Source: PALSA-1006 sp964532405
GTDB lineage: Bacteria; Pseudomonadota; Gammaproteobacteria; Burkholderiales; Gallionellaceae
Assembly (NCBI GenBank): GCA_964532405.1
Contig: CAZHIC010000033.1
Coordinates: 1 to 24,625 of the forward strand
Length of the DNA: 24,625 nucleotides
Reading direction: 5' to 3'
Each line of letters begins with the position of its first letter. Within the stretch, counting starts at the first letter, position 1. Below are positions 15,303-24,025 of the stretch, in pieces. The position numbers and the translations under genes were made by a program. The notes under the pieces were generated by a model. The model had not been told where the DNA came from, made no database searches, and saw only the letters and a list, made by a program, of their open reading frames with translations.

Positions 15303-17569
15303 TGACAACCAAGAAAAAAAACATTCGCGAACTCGATCCTTTTTTGGAGCGTGAGCGCGAGCAATATGACAACCCTTTGCCCAGCCGCGAATATATTTTG
15401 CAGATATTGGCCGAGCGCGGTGTACCCGTCGAGCAGGACGAGCTATGCGGTCTGTTGCATATCGAGCTGGACGAAGAGGATTTATTTAATCGTCGTTTGC
15501 GCGCGATGGAACGCGACGGGCAGATCATGCGCAACCGCAAACGCGCCATTTGCGTTATGGACAAGCTGGATCTGGTCAAGGGCAAGGTGCAGGGACATCC
15601 CGACGGTTTCGGATTTTTAATCCCGGAAGATGGCAGCGATGATCTGGTGCTGAGTGCCAAGGAAATGCACAAAGCGCTGCACGGTGACACCGTGATGGCG
15701 CGTGTGGGTGGAACAGATCGGCGCGGTCGGCGCGAGGCCAGTATCGTCGAGGTGTTAGAGCACGGCACGACACGTTTGGTTGGGCGCTTGTACGAGGAGC
15801 ACGGCATTCGCTTCGTGGTGGCCGAGAATCGCCGCATCAGCCAAGACATCTTGGTCGCGCCGGGCGAACATGGCGAGGCGCAGGTGGGGCAGGTGGTTAT
15901 GCTGGAGATATTGTCTCAGCCTTCCAAAAACGCACAGCCTGTCGGCCGCATCATCGAGGTGTTGGGCAACTATGCCGACCCCGGTATGGAGATCGAGATC
16001 GCGCTGCGCAAGCACGACCTGCCGAACGAATTTCCAAACGATGCCAAACATCAAGCGGAAAAGTTTTCTCCGACCGTGTTGCCGGAGGACTATGCGGGGC
16101 GCGAAGATGTGCGCCAGCTGCCGCTGGTAACGATAGACGGCGAGACCGCGCGCGACTTTGACGATGCGGTGTATTGCGAGCCATCCGGCAGCGGTTTCCG
16201 TTTGGTGGTGGCGATTGCCGATGTGAGTTCGTACGTGCAGTCCGGCGATGCGCTCGACCGCGAAGCGATCAATCGCGGTAACTCGGTGTATTTCCCCCGG
16301 CGCGTGATTCCGATGTTGCCGGAAGAGTTGTCCAACGGCCTTTGCTCGCTGAACCCCAATGTCGAGCGTTTGTGCATGGTGTGCGACATGCAGGTCGACG
16401 CTGCGGGCAATATCCTGAAGTATCGTTTTTACCCCTCGGTGATGCTCTCCAAGGCACGTCTCACCTACACGCAAGTGGCGGACATGTTGGCAAATCCGCA
16501 GGGCGAAAACGCAAAGCAATATGCAGCGGTATTGCCGCACATCAATCATCTCTACACGCTGTTCCAGACTTTGTTGCAAGCGCGCGAGAAGCGCGGTGCG
16601 ATTGACTTTGAGACCGTCGAAACGCAGATGATTTTCAATGAAAACGGCAAAATCGAAAAAATCATTCCCGTGGTGCGTAACGATGCACACAAGCTGATCG
16701 AGGAATGTATGTTGGCGGCGAACGTTTGTGCGGCGGCATTTTTGAATGAGCATCAACATCCGGTGTTGTTCCGCGTGCACGAAGGCCCGACGCCGGAGAA
16801 GCTTGGCGCCGTGCGCGAATTCTTCAAAGAGTTCGGCCTGCAACTGGGCGGTGGCGATGAGCCGCAGGCGGCGGATTATTCCACGCTGCTGAAACAGATC
16901 AAAGGCCGTCCCGATGCCGGATTGCTGCAAACCGTGATGCTGCGCTCGTTGCGCCAAGCCAAATATAACCCGGCGAATGTCGGTCACTTCGGACTCGGCT
17001 ACGAGGCCTACGCGCATTTCACTTCACCTATCCGGCGTTATCCCGACTTGCTGGTGCATCGCGCCATCAAGGCTGTGCTGCACGGTAAACAGTACAAACC
17101 CGCGCTGAAATGGGAAGAGCTGGGTGTCCATTGTTCGGAAACCGAGCGTCGTGCCGATGACGCCACGCGTGATGTTGAAGCCTGGCTGAAGTGCTTCTAT
17201 ATGCGCGACCATCTCGGCAGTGTGTTCGAAGGCACGATCTCTTCGGTCACCGGCTTCGGCTTGTTTGTCGCGTTGGATGATCTGTATGTCGAAGGCCTGA
17301 TTCACGTATCGGAACTGGGCGCGGATTATTTCCACTTCGATGCGGCCAAGCATCAAATGTTGGGCGAACGCACCGGCAAGCGTTATCGCCTGGGCGACCG
17401 TGTCAAAGTCAAAGTGGTGCGCGTGGATATGGAAAGCACCAAGATCGACTTCACGCTGGAAAGCGTGACAGAAGCCGCGCCTGCACTGAATGTTGGTGCA
17501 TGGGGTGATGCTGCTGCGAAGAAACCCAAGAAAACCGGCGCTAAAAAACCGGGCAAAAAGCATGGCTGA
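15302..17569 (+). CDS. rnr: Ribonuclease R
   Basis: The 755-residue 3'-5' exoribonuclease degrades structured RNA, including rRNA fragments and mRNA. Domains in order: an N-terminal winged-helix segment (about 25-85), cold-shock/OB domains (about 90-230), the RNB catalytic domain (about 265-590), an S1 domain (about 640-725, GTISSVTGFGLFVALDD) and a Lys-rich tail. The RNB active-site motif TIDGETARDFDDAV places the metal-binding aspartates at D279, D285, D287 and D288. The length is close to other beta/gammaproteobacterial RNase R proteins and above RNase II. ATG 15302 has an AGGA about 10 nt upstream. The gene overlaps rlmB by 8 nt, the same pairing as in many proteobacteria. Confidence 0.97.
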   Translation: MTTKKKNIRELDPFLEREREQYDNPLPSREYILQILAERGVPVEQDELCGLLHIELDEEDLFNRRLRAMERDGQIMRNRKRAICVMDKLDLVKGKVQGHPDGFGFLIPEDGSDDLVLSAKEMHKALHGDTVMARVGGTDRRGRREASIVEVLEHGTTRLVGRLYEEHGIRFVVAENRRISQDILVAPGEHGEAQVGQVVMLEILSQPSKNAQPVGRIIEVLGNYADPGMEIEIALRKHDLPNEFPNDAKHQAEKFSPTVLPEDYAGREDVRQLPLVTIDGETARDFDDAVYCEPSGSGFRLVVAIADVSSYVQSGDALDREAINRGNSVYFPRRVIPMLPEELSNGLCSLNPNVERLCMVCDMQVDAAGNILKYRFYPSVMLSKARLTYTQVADMLANPQGENAKQYAAVLPHINHLYTLFQTLLQAREKRGAIDFETVETQMIFNENGKIEKIIPVVRNDAHKLIEECMLAANVCAAAFLNEHQHPVLFRVHEGPTPEKLGAVREFFKEFGLQLGGGDEPQAADYSTLLKQIKGRPDAGLLQTVMLRSLRQAKYNPANVGHFGLGYEAYAHFTSPIRRYPDLLVHRAIKAVLHGKQYKPALKWEELGVHCSETERRADDATRDVEAWLKCFYMRDHLGSVFEGTISSVTGFGLFVALDDLYVEGLIHVSELGADYFHFDAAKHQMLGERTGKRYRLGDRVKVKVVRVDMESTKIDFTLESVTEAAPALNVGAWGDAAAKKPKKTGAKKPGKKHG

Positions 17570-18299
17570 GACACGCATCATTCACGGCTTTCATGCCGTC
17601 ATCGGGCGCATACGCCAGAACGCGGACGGCGTGCTGGAAATCTATGTGGATTCGCAACGGCGCGATCCACGCGCCCGCGATCTACTGAAACTGGCGGAGA
17701 CGCACGGTGTACGCATCGTACCCGTCGATGGCAAACGTCTGGATGGCATGGCGGGGAATACCCGTCATCAGGGCGTGGCGGCGCGGGTCGATGCGGCGCA
17801 GCGCGTACAACATCTGGACGATGTGCTGGACACCTTGACCGAACCCGCTTTGCTATTGGTGTTAGACGGTGTGCAGGACCCGCACAATCTGGGCGCGTGT
17901 TTGCGCAGCGCGGATGCCTTTGGCGTGCATGCGGTGATCGCGCCCAAAGACCGGGCCGTGGGCATCAACGCCACCGTGGAAAAGGTGGCCTGCGGCGCGG
18001 CGGAAACCGTGCCTTACATCACTGTCACCAATATCTCGCGCACTTTGCGCGAATTGCAAGAGCGCGATATTTGGGTAGTGGGAGCGGACGGCGAAGCGGA
18101 GACGGATTTGAACGGTTTTAGGCACGCCGGTGCCCTCGCTTGGGTGCTGGGGGCCGAGGGCGAAGGATTGCGCCGCCTGACGCGCGAGACTTGCGATCAG
18201 TTGGTACGCATCCCGATGCTGGGTAGCGTGGAAAGTTTGAACGTATCGGTAAGCACCGGTATCTGCTTGTACGAAGCGAGAAGGCAGCGCGCGGTCTAG
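17562..18299 (+). CDS. rlmB: 23S rRNA (guanosine-2'-O)-methyltransferase RlmB
   Basis: The 245-residue SpoU/TrmH-family enzyme methylates the 2'-O of G2251 in the 23S rRNA peptidyl-transferase loop using S-adenosylmethionine. It has an N-terminal substrate-binding domain (about 1-75, IHGFHAVIGRIRQN) and a C-terminal knotted SPOUT domain. The three SpoU motifs are visible: DGVQDPHNLGACLRSADAFG (102-121, with N109 and R115), LGAEGEGLRRL (196-206) and IPMLGSVESLNVSVSTGI (217-234). I chose ATG 17562, inside the last codons of rnr, because MAETRIIHGFHAV matches the usual family start. An upstream in-frame start at 17490 would add 24 basic residues read from the rnr tail. Translation is probably coupled to rnr. 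Confidence 0.95.
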   Translation: MAETRIIHGFHAVIGRIRQNADGVLEIYVDSQRRDPRARDLLKLAETHGVRIVPVDGKRLDGMAGNTRHQGVAARVDAAQRVQHLDDVLDTLTEPALLLVLDGVQDPHNLGACLRSADAFGVHAVIAPKDRAVGINATVEKVACGAAETVPYITVTNISRTLRELQERDIWVVGADGEAETDLNGFRHAGALAWVLGAEGEGLRRLTRETCDQLVRIPMLGSVESLNVSVSTGICLYEARRQRAV

Positions 18300-18354
18300 A
18301 TATAGATTGGGTGTACGATAGTCTCAAAACAACAAGGAAGTGTTGAGAGGAATG

Positions 18355-18576
18355 ATGTTGAAATTTGATTTTTCAGTGCTAACCAAAGACGGGCAGCGGG
18401 TCGAGAGTGTCGTGATTTCAGCCCTGAACCAAGAAGATGCCGAACGCAAGTTAAGACAGATGTACCGTTACTGCGAGATCGTGCGCTGTTCGCCAAAAGA
18501 TGAAGAAGGGGGCGGGGGGGGCAAGATGGGGCAGGCAGTATCGGTTGAAGATATTCTCACCTTGATTTCCAAGTAA
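18355..18576 (+). CDS. Small uncharacterised protein with a poly-G codon tract
   Basis: A 73-residue cytoplasmic protein beginning MLKFDFSVLTKDGQRV. It has no signal peptide or membrane segment. The first half looks like a compact beta-alpha-beta unit (VESVVISALNQEDAERKLRQ), then a Tyr/Cys-containing stretch (MYRYCEIVRC), a Gly5 linker and a helix-like tail (VSVEDILTLISK). I do not recognise a characterised family. Possible starts are GTG 18340, ATG 18352 and ATG 18355; the last is preferred because AGAGGA lies just upstream and it gives a conserved-looking MLKF start. The stop is only 3 nt from the stop of the convergent parA gene. The gene lies 55 nt after rlmB and may share its transcript. 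Confidence 0.65.
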   Translation: MLKFDFSVLTKDGQRVESVVISALNQEDAERKLRQMYRYCEIVRCSPKDEEGGGGGKMGQAVSVEDILTLISK

Positions 18577-18579
18577 GCT

Positions 18580-19347
18580 TTACTCGATAAAATTGTCGGC
18601 CACTAATTCTTCTACTAGCTCATCATAATCATGTGCGCCACGGCTGGTTGGAGCATGCTCGAACACCGTCAGATTTAAAGCGGGGCTCTCTGCCAGACTA
18701 ACATTCTCGGAGATACGGGTGCGACAGACTTCCTGTCCGAAGCGCTCCTCCACTAAACGCAACACTTCCCATGCCATACGGCGACGTCCATCGAAGCGCG
18801 TGAGCAAATAACGCCGCTGAATACGCCGTTTCAGCACTTGCTCCAGCGCGTTCAAAGTTTTTTCGAGCTGTATGGCACCTTTAGTAGAGAGATGGTCGGC
18901 GGAGATCGGCACGATCAATCCGTTGCAGGCAAACAGCGCATTCAGCGACAGAACGCCGATCATCGGGCAACAGTCAATGATGATAGGCGAGTCTTTCTTG
19001 CCAAAATTTTCTGCTTGCAGGCTGATGTTGAGCCGGTTGACCACGTTGTAACCTTTGCCGTACAGGGCGTCTACTTTGGATAATTCGGAATGGGAGGGGA
19101 TGATTTTGATACGACTTTTTGCTTCTTGTACCAGCTCTTTCAAGGGGCGGTTGCGTTGAAACAGGCTTAACACGGTGGCATCCCCGGAATGAGCTGTGAT
19201 GCCCGAGATCGAGCTGAGGTGCGCTTGCGGATCGAGGTCTATGCCATAAGCAGTGCGTCCGGTACGCATCAGGGCTGCTGCAAGGTTGAGGGCGGTGGTT
19301 GTTTTTCCAACGCCTCCTTTTTGGTTGAATACGGCAATGATAGTCAT
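18580..19347 (-). CDS. ParA/MinD-family ATPase (orphan, no ParB beside it)
   Basis: The 255-residue protein has the deviant Walker A KGGVGKTT (10-17, with signature Lys10), the A' motif IDLDPQAH (about 36-42) and Walker B IIIDCCPMIG. These mark the ParA family of dimerising ATPases that position DNA or protein cargo on the nucleoid or membrane. There is no N-terminal HTH as in the large plasmid ParAs, and no C-terminal amphipathic helix as in MinD. No parB gene or obvious parS-like repeat is nearby, so chromosome segregation by the usual pair is unlikely at this locus. A cargo-positioning role is one possibility. The gene follows the HD-domain gene by 22 nt and is probably co-transcribed. No clear ribosome site is visible. 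Confidence 0.88.
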   Translation of the reverse strand: MTIIAVFNQKGGVGKTTTALNLAAALMRTGRTAYGIDLDPQAHLSSISGITAHSGDATVLSLFQRNRPLKELVQEAKSRIKIIPSHSELSKVDALYGKGYNVVNRLNISLQAENFGKKDSPIIIDCCPMIGVLSLNALFACNGLIVPISADHLSTKGAIQLEKTLNALEQVLKRRIQRRYLLTRFDGRRRMAWEVLRLVEERFGQEVCRTRISENVSLAESPALNLTVFEHAPTSRGAHDYDELVEELVADNFIE

Positions 19348-19369
19348 GGGCTGAGAATACGAAGAACGG

Positions 19370-20323
19370 TTATGGAACGGTGCCGCTGATTTGCCGGATG
19401 CTATCTACGATGCCGTTGCGTTTTAACATGGAAAGCCATTCGTCCTCATGCAGCATGATGACTTTGTCTAAATACTCGATGTTGCGCTCGACAGATTCGA
19501 GATAAAAATTTCTGTCGATGCCGACCGAATTTTTGAAATGATGATTCAAGCGGTGATAGATGCCGCCCAGTTCGCCGTCAAAGGTCTTACGGATGAGCTC
19601 GTAAAATCCGCGTGTCTTTTTTAGAAGATCGTGCATGTTTTGAAAATTGCCCAGATCGGCTTCCTTGAATTCAAGGAACAAGAACAGCAGTTTTTCAAGA
19701 TAGGTGCGATCGGCCATTTGTCCGATCAGATCCGCACTCCCGACGATTTGTCCCAGCAAGCGTATGCGCGGGTCGGGGAAGCTGAGGTGTGACAAATTGT
19801 GGTTCAACTCGGTGCAGCGCATGATCAGCGTCAAGGGGGTATCCCATGACGTCGGAAGATGCCATTTGCTCAGATTGCGCTGCATGAACGCGATGCCGCG
19901 CGAGACATGTGTTTGCGTATATTGCGCGCCACTTCCTTGCGCCTCATCGTTTTTTTGGGCGTAGCCCACGTCATGGAGTAGTGTTGCCACCAGAATCAGG
20001 GTGATTTCTTCATCGTTGAGGAGGTTGCCGGAAAGATGCACGCCGTGCAGCAGGCGCACGGCACACATGAACACGTCGAGCGTGTGGCGGAGATCGTGGT
20101 AAGGCGTTTGGATGCGGCTATAGCCGGGATAGGAGCCGTCAAACAAGCGCAAGACATCGTCGAATACATTGCGCGCACCCGCCAAGTCGATGTCGGGATT
20201 TATGCTTTGCACGATATGCCGCGCTTTATTCCACGCGTCGGCAGGATCTCTGTTGGCAAACAGGTCTCTGATTTCGGCAGGAGGGAGGTCGCGTGTCGTT
20301 GAATTCATTTTTGTATTTTGCAT
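19370..20323 (-). CDS. HD-domain metal-dependent phosphohydrolase
   Basis: The 317-residue protein carries an HD/PDEase fold: PYHDLRHTLDV (H76, H80), LLHDVGYA (H117, D118), H139 in QTHVSRG, and GSADLIGQMADR (D198, D205). The order and spacing (H...HD...D) fit a metal-dependent phosphohydrolase, closer to cyclic-nucleotide phosphodiesterases than to HD-GYP proteins, since no GYP motif is seen. No sensor domain, signal peptide or membrane segment is present, so it is a soluble enzyme. The substrate cannot be told from sequence. An AAGGG ribosome site lies 6-7 nt before the ATG. It is followed by parA with a 22-nt gap and preceded by glnD with a 68-nt gap, so all three may be co-transcribed. Confidence 0.8.
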   Translation of the reverse strand: MQNTKMNSTTRDLPPAEIRDLFANRDPADAWNKARHIVQSINPDIDLAGARNVFDDVLRLFDGSYPGYSRIQTPYHDLRHTLDVFMCAVRLLHGVHLSGNLLNDEEITLILVATLLHDVGYAQKNDEAQGSGAQYTQTHVSRGIAFMQRNLSKWHLPTSWDTPLTLIMRCTELNHNLSHLSFPDPRIRLLGQIVGSADLIGQMADRTYLEKLLFLFLEFKEADLGNFQNMHDLLKKTRGFYELIRKTFDGELGGIYHRLNHHFKNSVGIDRNFYLESVERNIEYLDKVIMLHEDEWLSMLKRNGIVDSIRQISGTVP

Positions 20324-20391
20324 GGCATGCCCTTATTCTGCAATAGAGAAATGATGAGGTCGGGTGATGAGGGGCTCAGTACAACCCAAAA

Positions 20392-22929
20392 TCAACCTAA
20401 CTGTTTTTTCAATGCCTCGCACAATGTTTCAACGCTGTGTGGGTTGTTTAATTTTTCCGCGCTGATCCAGAACGTATCTTCCGCGCGTGCGCCCAGCGTG
20501 TTGACCTTGGCGCGATGCAGTTCGATGTGGTGTTGCGCGAGGAAATAGGCGATACGCGCGAGCAGCCCGGGGCGATCCCCGGCAATCAAAGAAAGCACAT
20601 GATTGCCTTTCTCGTCCTTTTTGATAGCCACTTCGGGTTGGATAGGGAAGTGTTTAAGTTGCCGGCTGATTCTGCCGATCTGCGGAGCGGGGGGCGCATC
20701 GGTCTGGGCGAGTACGAGTGCCAACTCATATTCGATGTAGTGCATCACATCGCGATATTCGGTCTTGTTGTTGCTGGCGTCCATCACCAGAAAGCTATCC
20801 AGCGCATAGCCGTGCTGAGTGGTATGTATCTTCGCTTCCATAATGTTGTAATTCATGCGCTCGAAGAAGCTGCAAATGCGGGCGAACAAATGGGCTTGGT
20901 CGGGGCTGTAGACCATGACTTGCGTGCCTTCGCCGTTACGGCTGAGGCGCGCTCTGACGACGGGGGATTCAGCGTTGACGCGATGCGCCAATTGCCGTGT
21001 GTGCCAAGCGATCTCGTGCGGGTCGTGGCGCAAAAAATACTCCGCATCAAGCTGTGCCCAGAGCAATTCATATCTGTCCGGGGCGATGGCATACAAGCTG
21101 AGTGTCTCTATCGCGCGTTGACGTATCTCGCCGATCTGGTCGGCGATCTTGCCATCCACCATATAGCGACGGGTGGCGTTAAATAGATCCTCCAGTAATT
21201 TGCCTTTCCAAGCGTTCCACACTTTGGCACTGGTGCCGCGAATGTCCGCCACGGTGAGCAGGTATAGGGCGGTGAGATAGCGATCATTTTTGACTTGGGC
21301 GGCGAAAGCCGCGATGACATCCTGATCAGACAGGTCTTGCTTCTGTGCCGTAGAGGACATGGTGAGGTGGTGCTCTACCAGCCAAACCACCAGATGCGTA
21401 TCTTCGCGCGTCAGTCCGTGTTGTTTGCAGAAACGCGCGGCATCTGCACGCCCCAATTTTGAATGATCGCCGCCGCGTCCCTTGGCGATGTCGTGAAAGA
21501 GTCCTGCGATGTAGAGCACTTCGGGGCGGGCGAAGTCTTTGATCAGCTTGCTGCACAGCGAGTTTTCATGTGCGTGCTCGGCCAGCGTGAAGCGGCGCAG
21601 ATTGCGCACCACCATGAGGATGTGTTCGTCCACCGTGTAGACATGAAACAAGTCGTGCTGCATCTGCCCGACGACTTTGCCGAAGGCGGGCAGATAGCGC
21701 TCCAGAATGCCGTGTTGGTTCATGCGCCGCAGCGCATGGGTCAAGCCTTGCGGCTGACGTAATATCTGCATGAACAGGGCGCGGTTGTCGGGGTCTTTGC
21801 GGAAAGCCGCGTCGATATTTTTGCGCCCGCGCCACAAGGCGCGCATGGTGTTGGCGGAAAACCCCACGAGGTCGGAGTGCTGCTCCATCAGCAGGAAACT
21901 TTCCAGAATCGCGGTGGGCTGACGATTGAATAGTTCTTCATCGCGCGCTTCCAGAAAATGATCGCGGGCGACGAAACGCTCGTTGACAGGAAGGGCCGCA
22001 TCGGTTTCGGGAAAGATACGTGCATGCATGTTTTGCAGCAGCACACTGTTGAGTTGCAGTACGGCTTGTTTGGTGCGGTAGTAATGCTGCATGAGTTGTT
22101 CGCTGGCGCGGCGCGAGGCGCTGGCTTCAAAATGCATCTGCTCGGCGAGCGCGGTCTGGTAATCGAAGATCAGCCGGTCTTCGCGGCGTTTGGCCAGGTA
22201 GTGCAAACGGATGCGTAATGTTTGCAACAAAGATTCATGGCGTGCAATGGCTCGCGCTTCAGCGGCGGTGATTAAACCGGCTTGCGCGAGTTCGCGCCAA
22301 GTCGAGCCGAAGCCGCAGGCGCGACTGATCCACAGCACGGTTTGCAGGTCGCGCAAACCGCCTGGACTTTCCTTGAGATTCGGTTCCAGATTGAAGTCGG
22401 TGTCGATAAAGCGCGTATGGCGCTGTTGTTGCTCCTGCATTTTGGCAAGGTAGAAAGCGCGACGACTCAGGTGCTCGGCGAGCGTCTCGCGCATTTCCAC
22501 AAACAGTGCACGGTTGCCGGTGATGTGGCGCGCTTCCAGCAGATTGGTCTGCACTGTGACATCCGACGATTCGGCCATGCAGTCGCCCACCGTGCGGATG
22601 CTGTGGCCGATCTCCAAGCCGATGTCCCATAACACGCCGACCAGTGTTTGCAAACGTTGTTGCAATTCGGCATCAGGCTGTTGCGGTAGCAGGATGAGCA
22701 GGTCGATATCGGACTTGGGAAACAACTCCATGCGCCCATAGCCGCCTACGGCAACGAAGACGGCATCTTCCGGCATTCCTGCCTGATGCCACACCAGTTG
22801 CAGATATTGATCGATCAATTTGGAGTGACTGCGCAACAAGCGAAGCGGATGCGGGTGGGCTTCGTAGTTGAGCTGCAACTCAAGGCGTGCAGCTCGCAAC
22901 GCTTCGCGGATTTGGGCGGTGGTTTGCAA
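20392..22929 (-). CDS. glnD: Bifunctional [protein-PII] uridylyltransferase / uridylyl-removing enzyme
   Basis: The 845-residue nitrogen sensor adds UMP to PII proteins when glutamine is low and removes it when glutamine is high. It has a nucleotidyltransferase domain with GGYGRMELFPKSDIDLL (62-78, catalytic D74 and D76), a linker helical domain, an HD domain (DEHILMVVRNL; LFHDIAKGRGGDHSKLG, about 430-560) and two C-terminal ACT domains (about 660-730 and 766-845) that bind glutamine. The length matches beta-proteobacterial GlnD. The start is TTG at 22929: the frame is closed by TAA 18 nt upstream and the first ATG is at residue 51, too close to the catalytic motif. No good ribosome site precedes the TTG. 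A repeat pair separates it from map. Confidence 0.95.
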   Translation of the reverse strand: MQTTAQIREALRAARLELQLNYEAHPHPLRLLRSHSKLIDQYLQLVWHQAGMPEDAVFVAVGGYGRMELFPKSDIDLLILLPQQPDAELQQRLQTLVGVLWDIGLEIGHSIRTVGDCMAESSDVTVQTNLLEARHITGNRALFVEMRETLAEHLSRRAFYLAKMQEQQQRHTRFIDTDFNLEPNLKESPGGLRDLQTVLWISRACGFGSTWRELAQAGLITAAEARAIARHESLLQTLRIRLHYLAKRREDRLIFDYQTALAEQMHFEASASRRASEQLMQHYYRTKQAVLQLNSVLLQNMHARIFPETDAALPVNERFVARDHFLEARDEELFNRQPTAILESFLLMEQHSDLVGFSANTMRALWRGRKNIDAAFRKDPDNRALFMQILRQPQGLTHALRRMNQHGILERYLPAFGKVVGQMQHDLFHVYTVDEHILMVVRNLRRFTLAEHAHENSLCSKLIKDFARPEVLYIAGLFHDIAKGRGGDHSKLGRADAARFCKQHGLTREDTHLVVWLVEHHLTMSSTAQKQDLSDQDVIAAFAAQVKNDRYLTALYLLTVADIRGTSAKVWNAWKGKLLEDLFNATRRYMVDGKIADQIGEIRQRAIETLSLYAIAPDRYELLWAQLDAEYFLRHDPHEIAWHTRQLAHRVNAESPVVRARLSRNGEGTQVMVYSPDQAHLFARICSFFERMNYNIMEAKIHTTQHGYALDSFLVMDASNNKTEYRDVMHYIEYELALVLAQTDAPPAPQIGRISRQLKHFPIQPEVAIKKDEKGNHVLSLIAGDRPGLLARIAYFLAQHHIELHRAKVNTLGARAEDTFWISAEKLNNPHSVETLCEALKKQLG

Positions 22930-22946
22930 AATTAGAAACGGCGATT

Positions 22947-23064
22947 AGCCACGGATGCACACAGAATGAACACTGATAAAACAGAAGCAACGCTTTTTCC
23001 GAGAGGCTTTCCGAGCAAGTATATTTATTTTTTCATCCGTGTGCATCCGTGTTAATCCGTGGCT
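22947..23064. repeat. Inverted pair of CACGGAT-type intergenic repeats
   Basis: The outer arms AGCCACGGAT (22947-22956) and ATCCGTGGCT (23055-23064) are perfect complements. Each arm continues inward as a degenerate tandem of about 10 bp units resembling ACACGGATNN: CCACGGAT, GCACACAGAAT, ACACTGAT on one side; CCACGGAT, ACACGGAT, ACACGGAT on the other. The AT-rich centre contains no gene. Repeats of this family are common in intergenic DNA of many bacteria. Transcribed from map toward glnD, the element could fold into a long hairpin directly before the glnD TTG start. Confidence 0.75.
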
Positions 23065-23080
23065 CAATTGTTTTTAAAAC

Positions 23081-23875
23081 CTACAACTCGGGAGGGGGAG
23101 GCGCGTCTGCCGACAGGGTCAGTACTTCAAAGCCCGTCTCTGTGACCAGAATCGTGTGTTCCCACTGTGCCGACAGGCTGTGATCCTTGGTGACTATCGT
23201 CCAGCCGTCGCCCAATTGCTTGATGCCGGCCTTGCCTGCATTCACCATCGGCTCGATGGTGAAGATCATGCCCGCTTCCAAACGGATACCCGAGTTGGGC
23301 TTGCCGTAGTGCAGGACTTGCGGTTCTTCATGGAATTTTCTGCCGATACCGTGGCCGCAAAATTCGCGCACGACACTATAGCCCAAGCCCTCAACGAAGT
23401 TTTGAATGGCATAACCGATGTCGCCTAATGTCGAGCCGTGTTTGACCGTGCGTATGCCGCGCCACATCGCCTCGTGCGTGCTTTCGCATAAACGCCGTGC
23501 CTGAATCGAGGGTTCGCCGACGTAGAACATGCGGCTGGTGTCGCCGTGGTAGCCATCCTTGATGGTGGTGATGTCCAGATTGACGATGTCACCGTTCTTC
23601 AGCTTCTTGTCTCCGGGTACGCCGTGACAGACCTGATGGTTAATGGAGGTGCAAATGGATTTCGGATAGGGCGTATGTCCGTGCGGAGCATAGTTCAACG
23701 GTGCGGGAATACATCCCTGTACGTTCACCATGTAGTCATGGCACAACTTGTCGAGTTCGTCGGTGGCGATACCGACTTTGACGAACGGCGTGATGTAATC
23801 CAATACCTCGCCCGCCAAGCGGCCTGCGATACGCATCTTTGCGATGTCTTCGGTGGTTTTAATGCTGATGGTCAT
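23081..23875 (-). CDS. map: Methionine aminopeptidase type I
   Basis: The 264-residue metalloprotease removes the initiator methionine from new proteins. The five metal ligands of the pita-bread fold are all visible: D101 (NLDITTIKDG), D112 (HGDTSRMF), H175 (GHGIG), E208 (FTIEPM) and E239 (WEHT), plus the substrate-binding H84 (CHGVPG). There is no N-terminal zinc-finger extension, so it is the short bacterial type Ia form, close to the E. coli length. A few extra residues (APHGHTP) precede the conserved CTSINHQVCHG stretch. The C-terminus ends in a Pro-rich tail (DAPPPPEL). ATG 23875 is the only sensible start; no strong ribosome site is seen. It is followed by glnD across a 151-nt repeat-bearing gap. 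Confidence 0.96.
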   Translation of the reverse strand: MTISIKTTEDIAKMRIAGRLAGEVLDYITPFVKVGIATDELDKLCHDYMVNVQGCIPAPLNYAPHGHTPYPKSICTSINHQVCHGVPGDKKLKNGDIVNLDITTIKDGYHGDTSRMFYVGEPSIQARRLCESTHEAMWRGIRTVKHGSTLGDIGYAIQNFVEGLGYSVVREFCGHGIGRKFHEEPQVLHYGKPNSGIRLEAGMIFTIEPMVNAGKAGIKQLGDGWTIVTKDHSLSAQWEHTILVTETGFEVLTLSADAPPPPEL

Positions 23876-23903
23876 GATATTTTATTCTTGGGAGACGGCG
23901 GCA

Positions 23904-23932
23904 AGGATAGTTGATAGACGCGTTCAGCACAA
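23904..23932 (-). promoter_or_regulatory. Candidate promoter of map
   Basis: On the minus strand TTGTGC (-35, 23927-23932), a 17-nt spacer and TATCCT (-10, 23904-23909) lie about 28 nt before the map ATG. The matches to consensus are moderate. Confidence 0.35.
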
Positions 23933-24025
23933 CACTGAGGCAGTGAAAATTGTTAGCCCCAAGTAGCAGCGTGGCGGCAACCAATTACGATCCGCACACT
24001 GAGCTGGGAGGGCTGTTTTAGGCCA

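Noticed and set aside
15755..17017. 420-codon frame antisense to rnr
   Set aside because: It lies wholly within a well-conserved RNase R gene and shows no recognisable domain.
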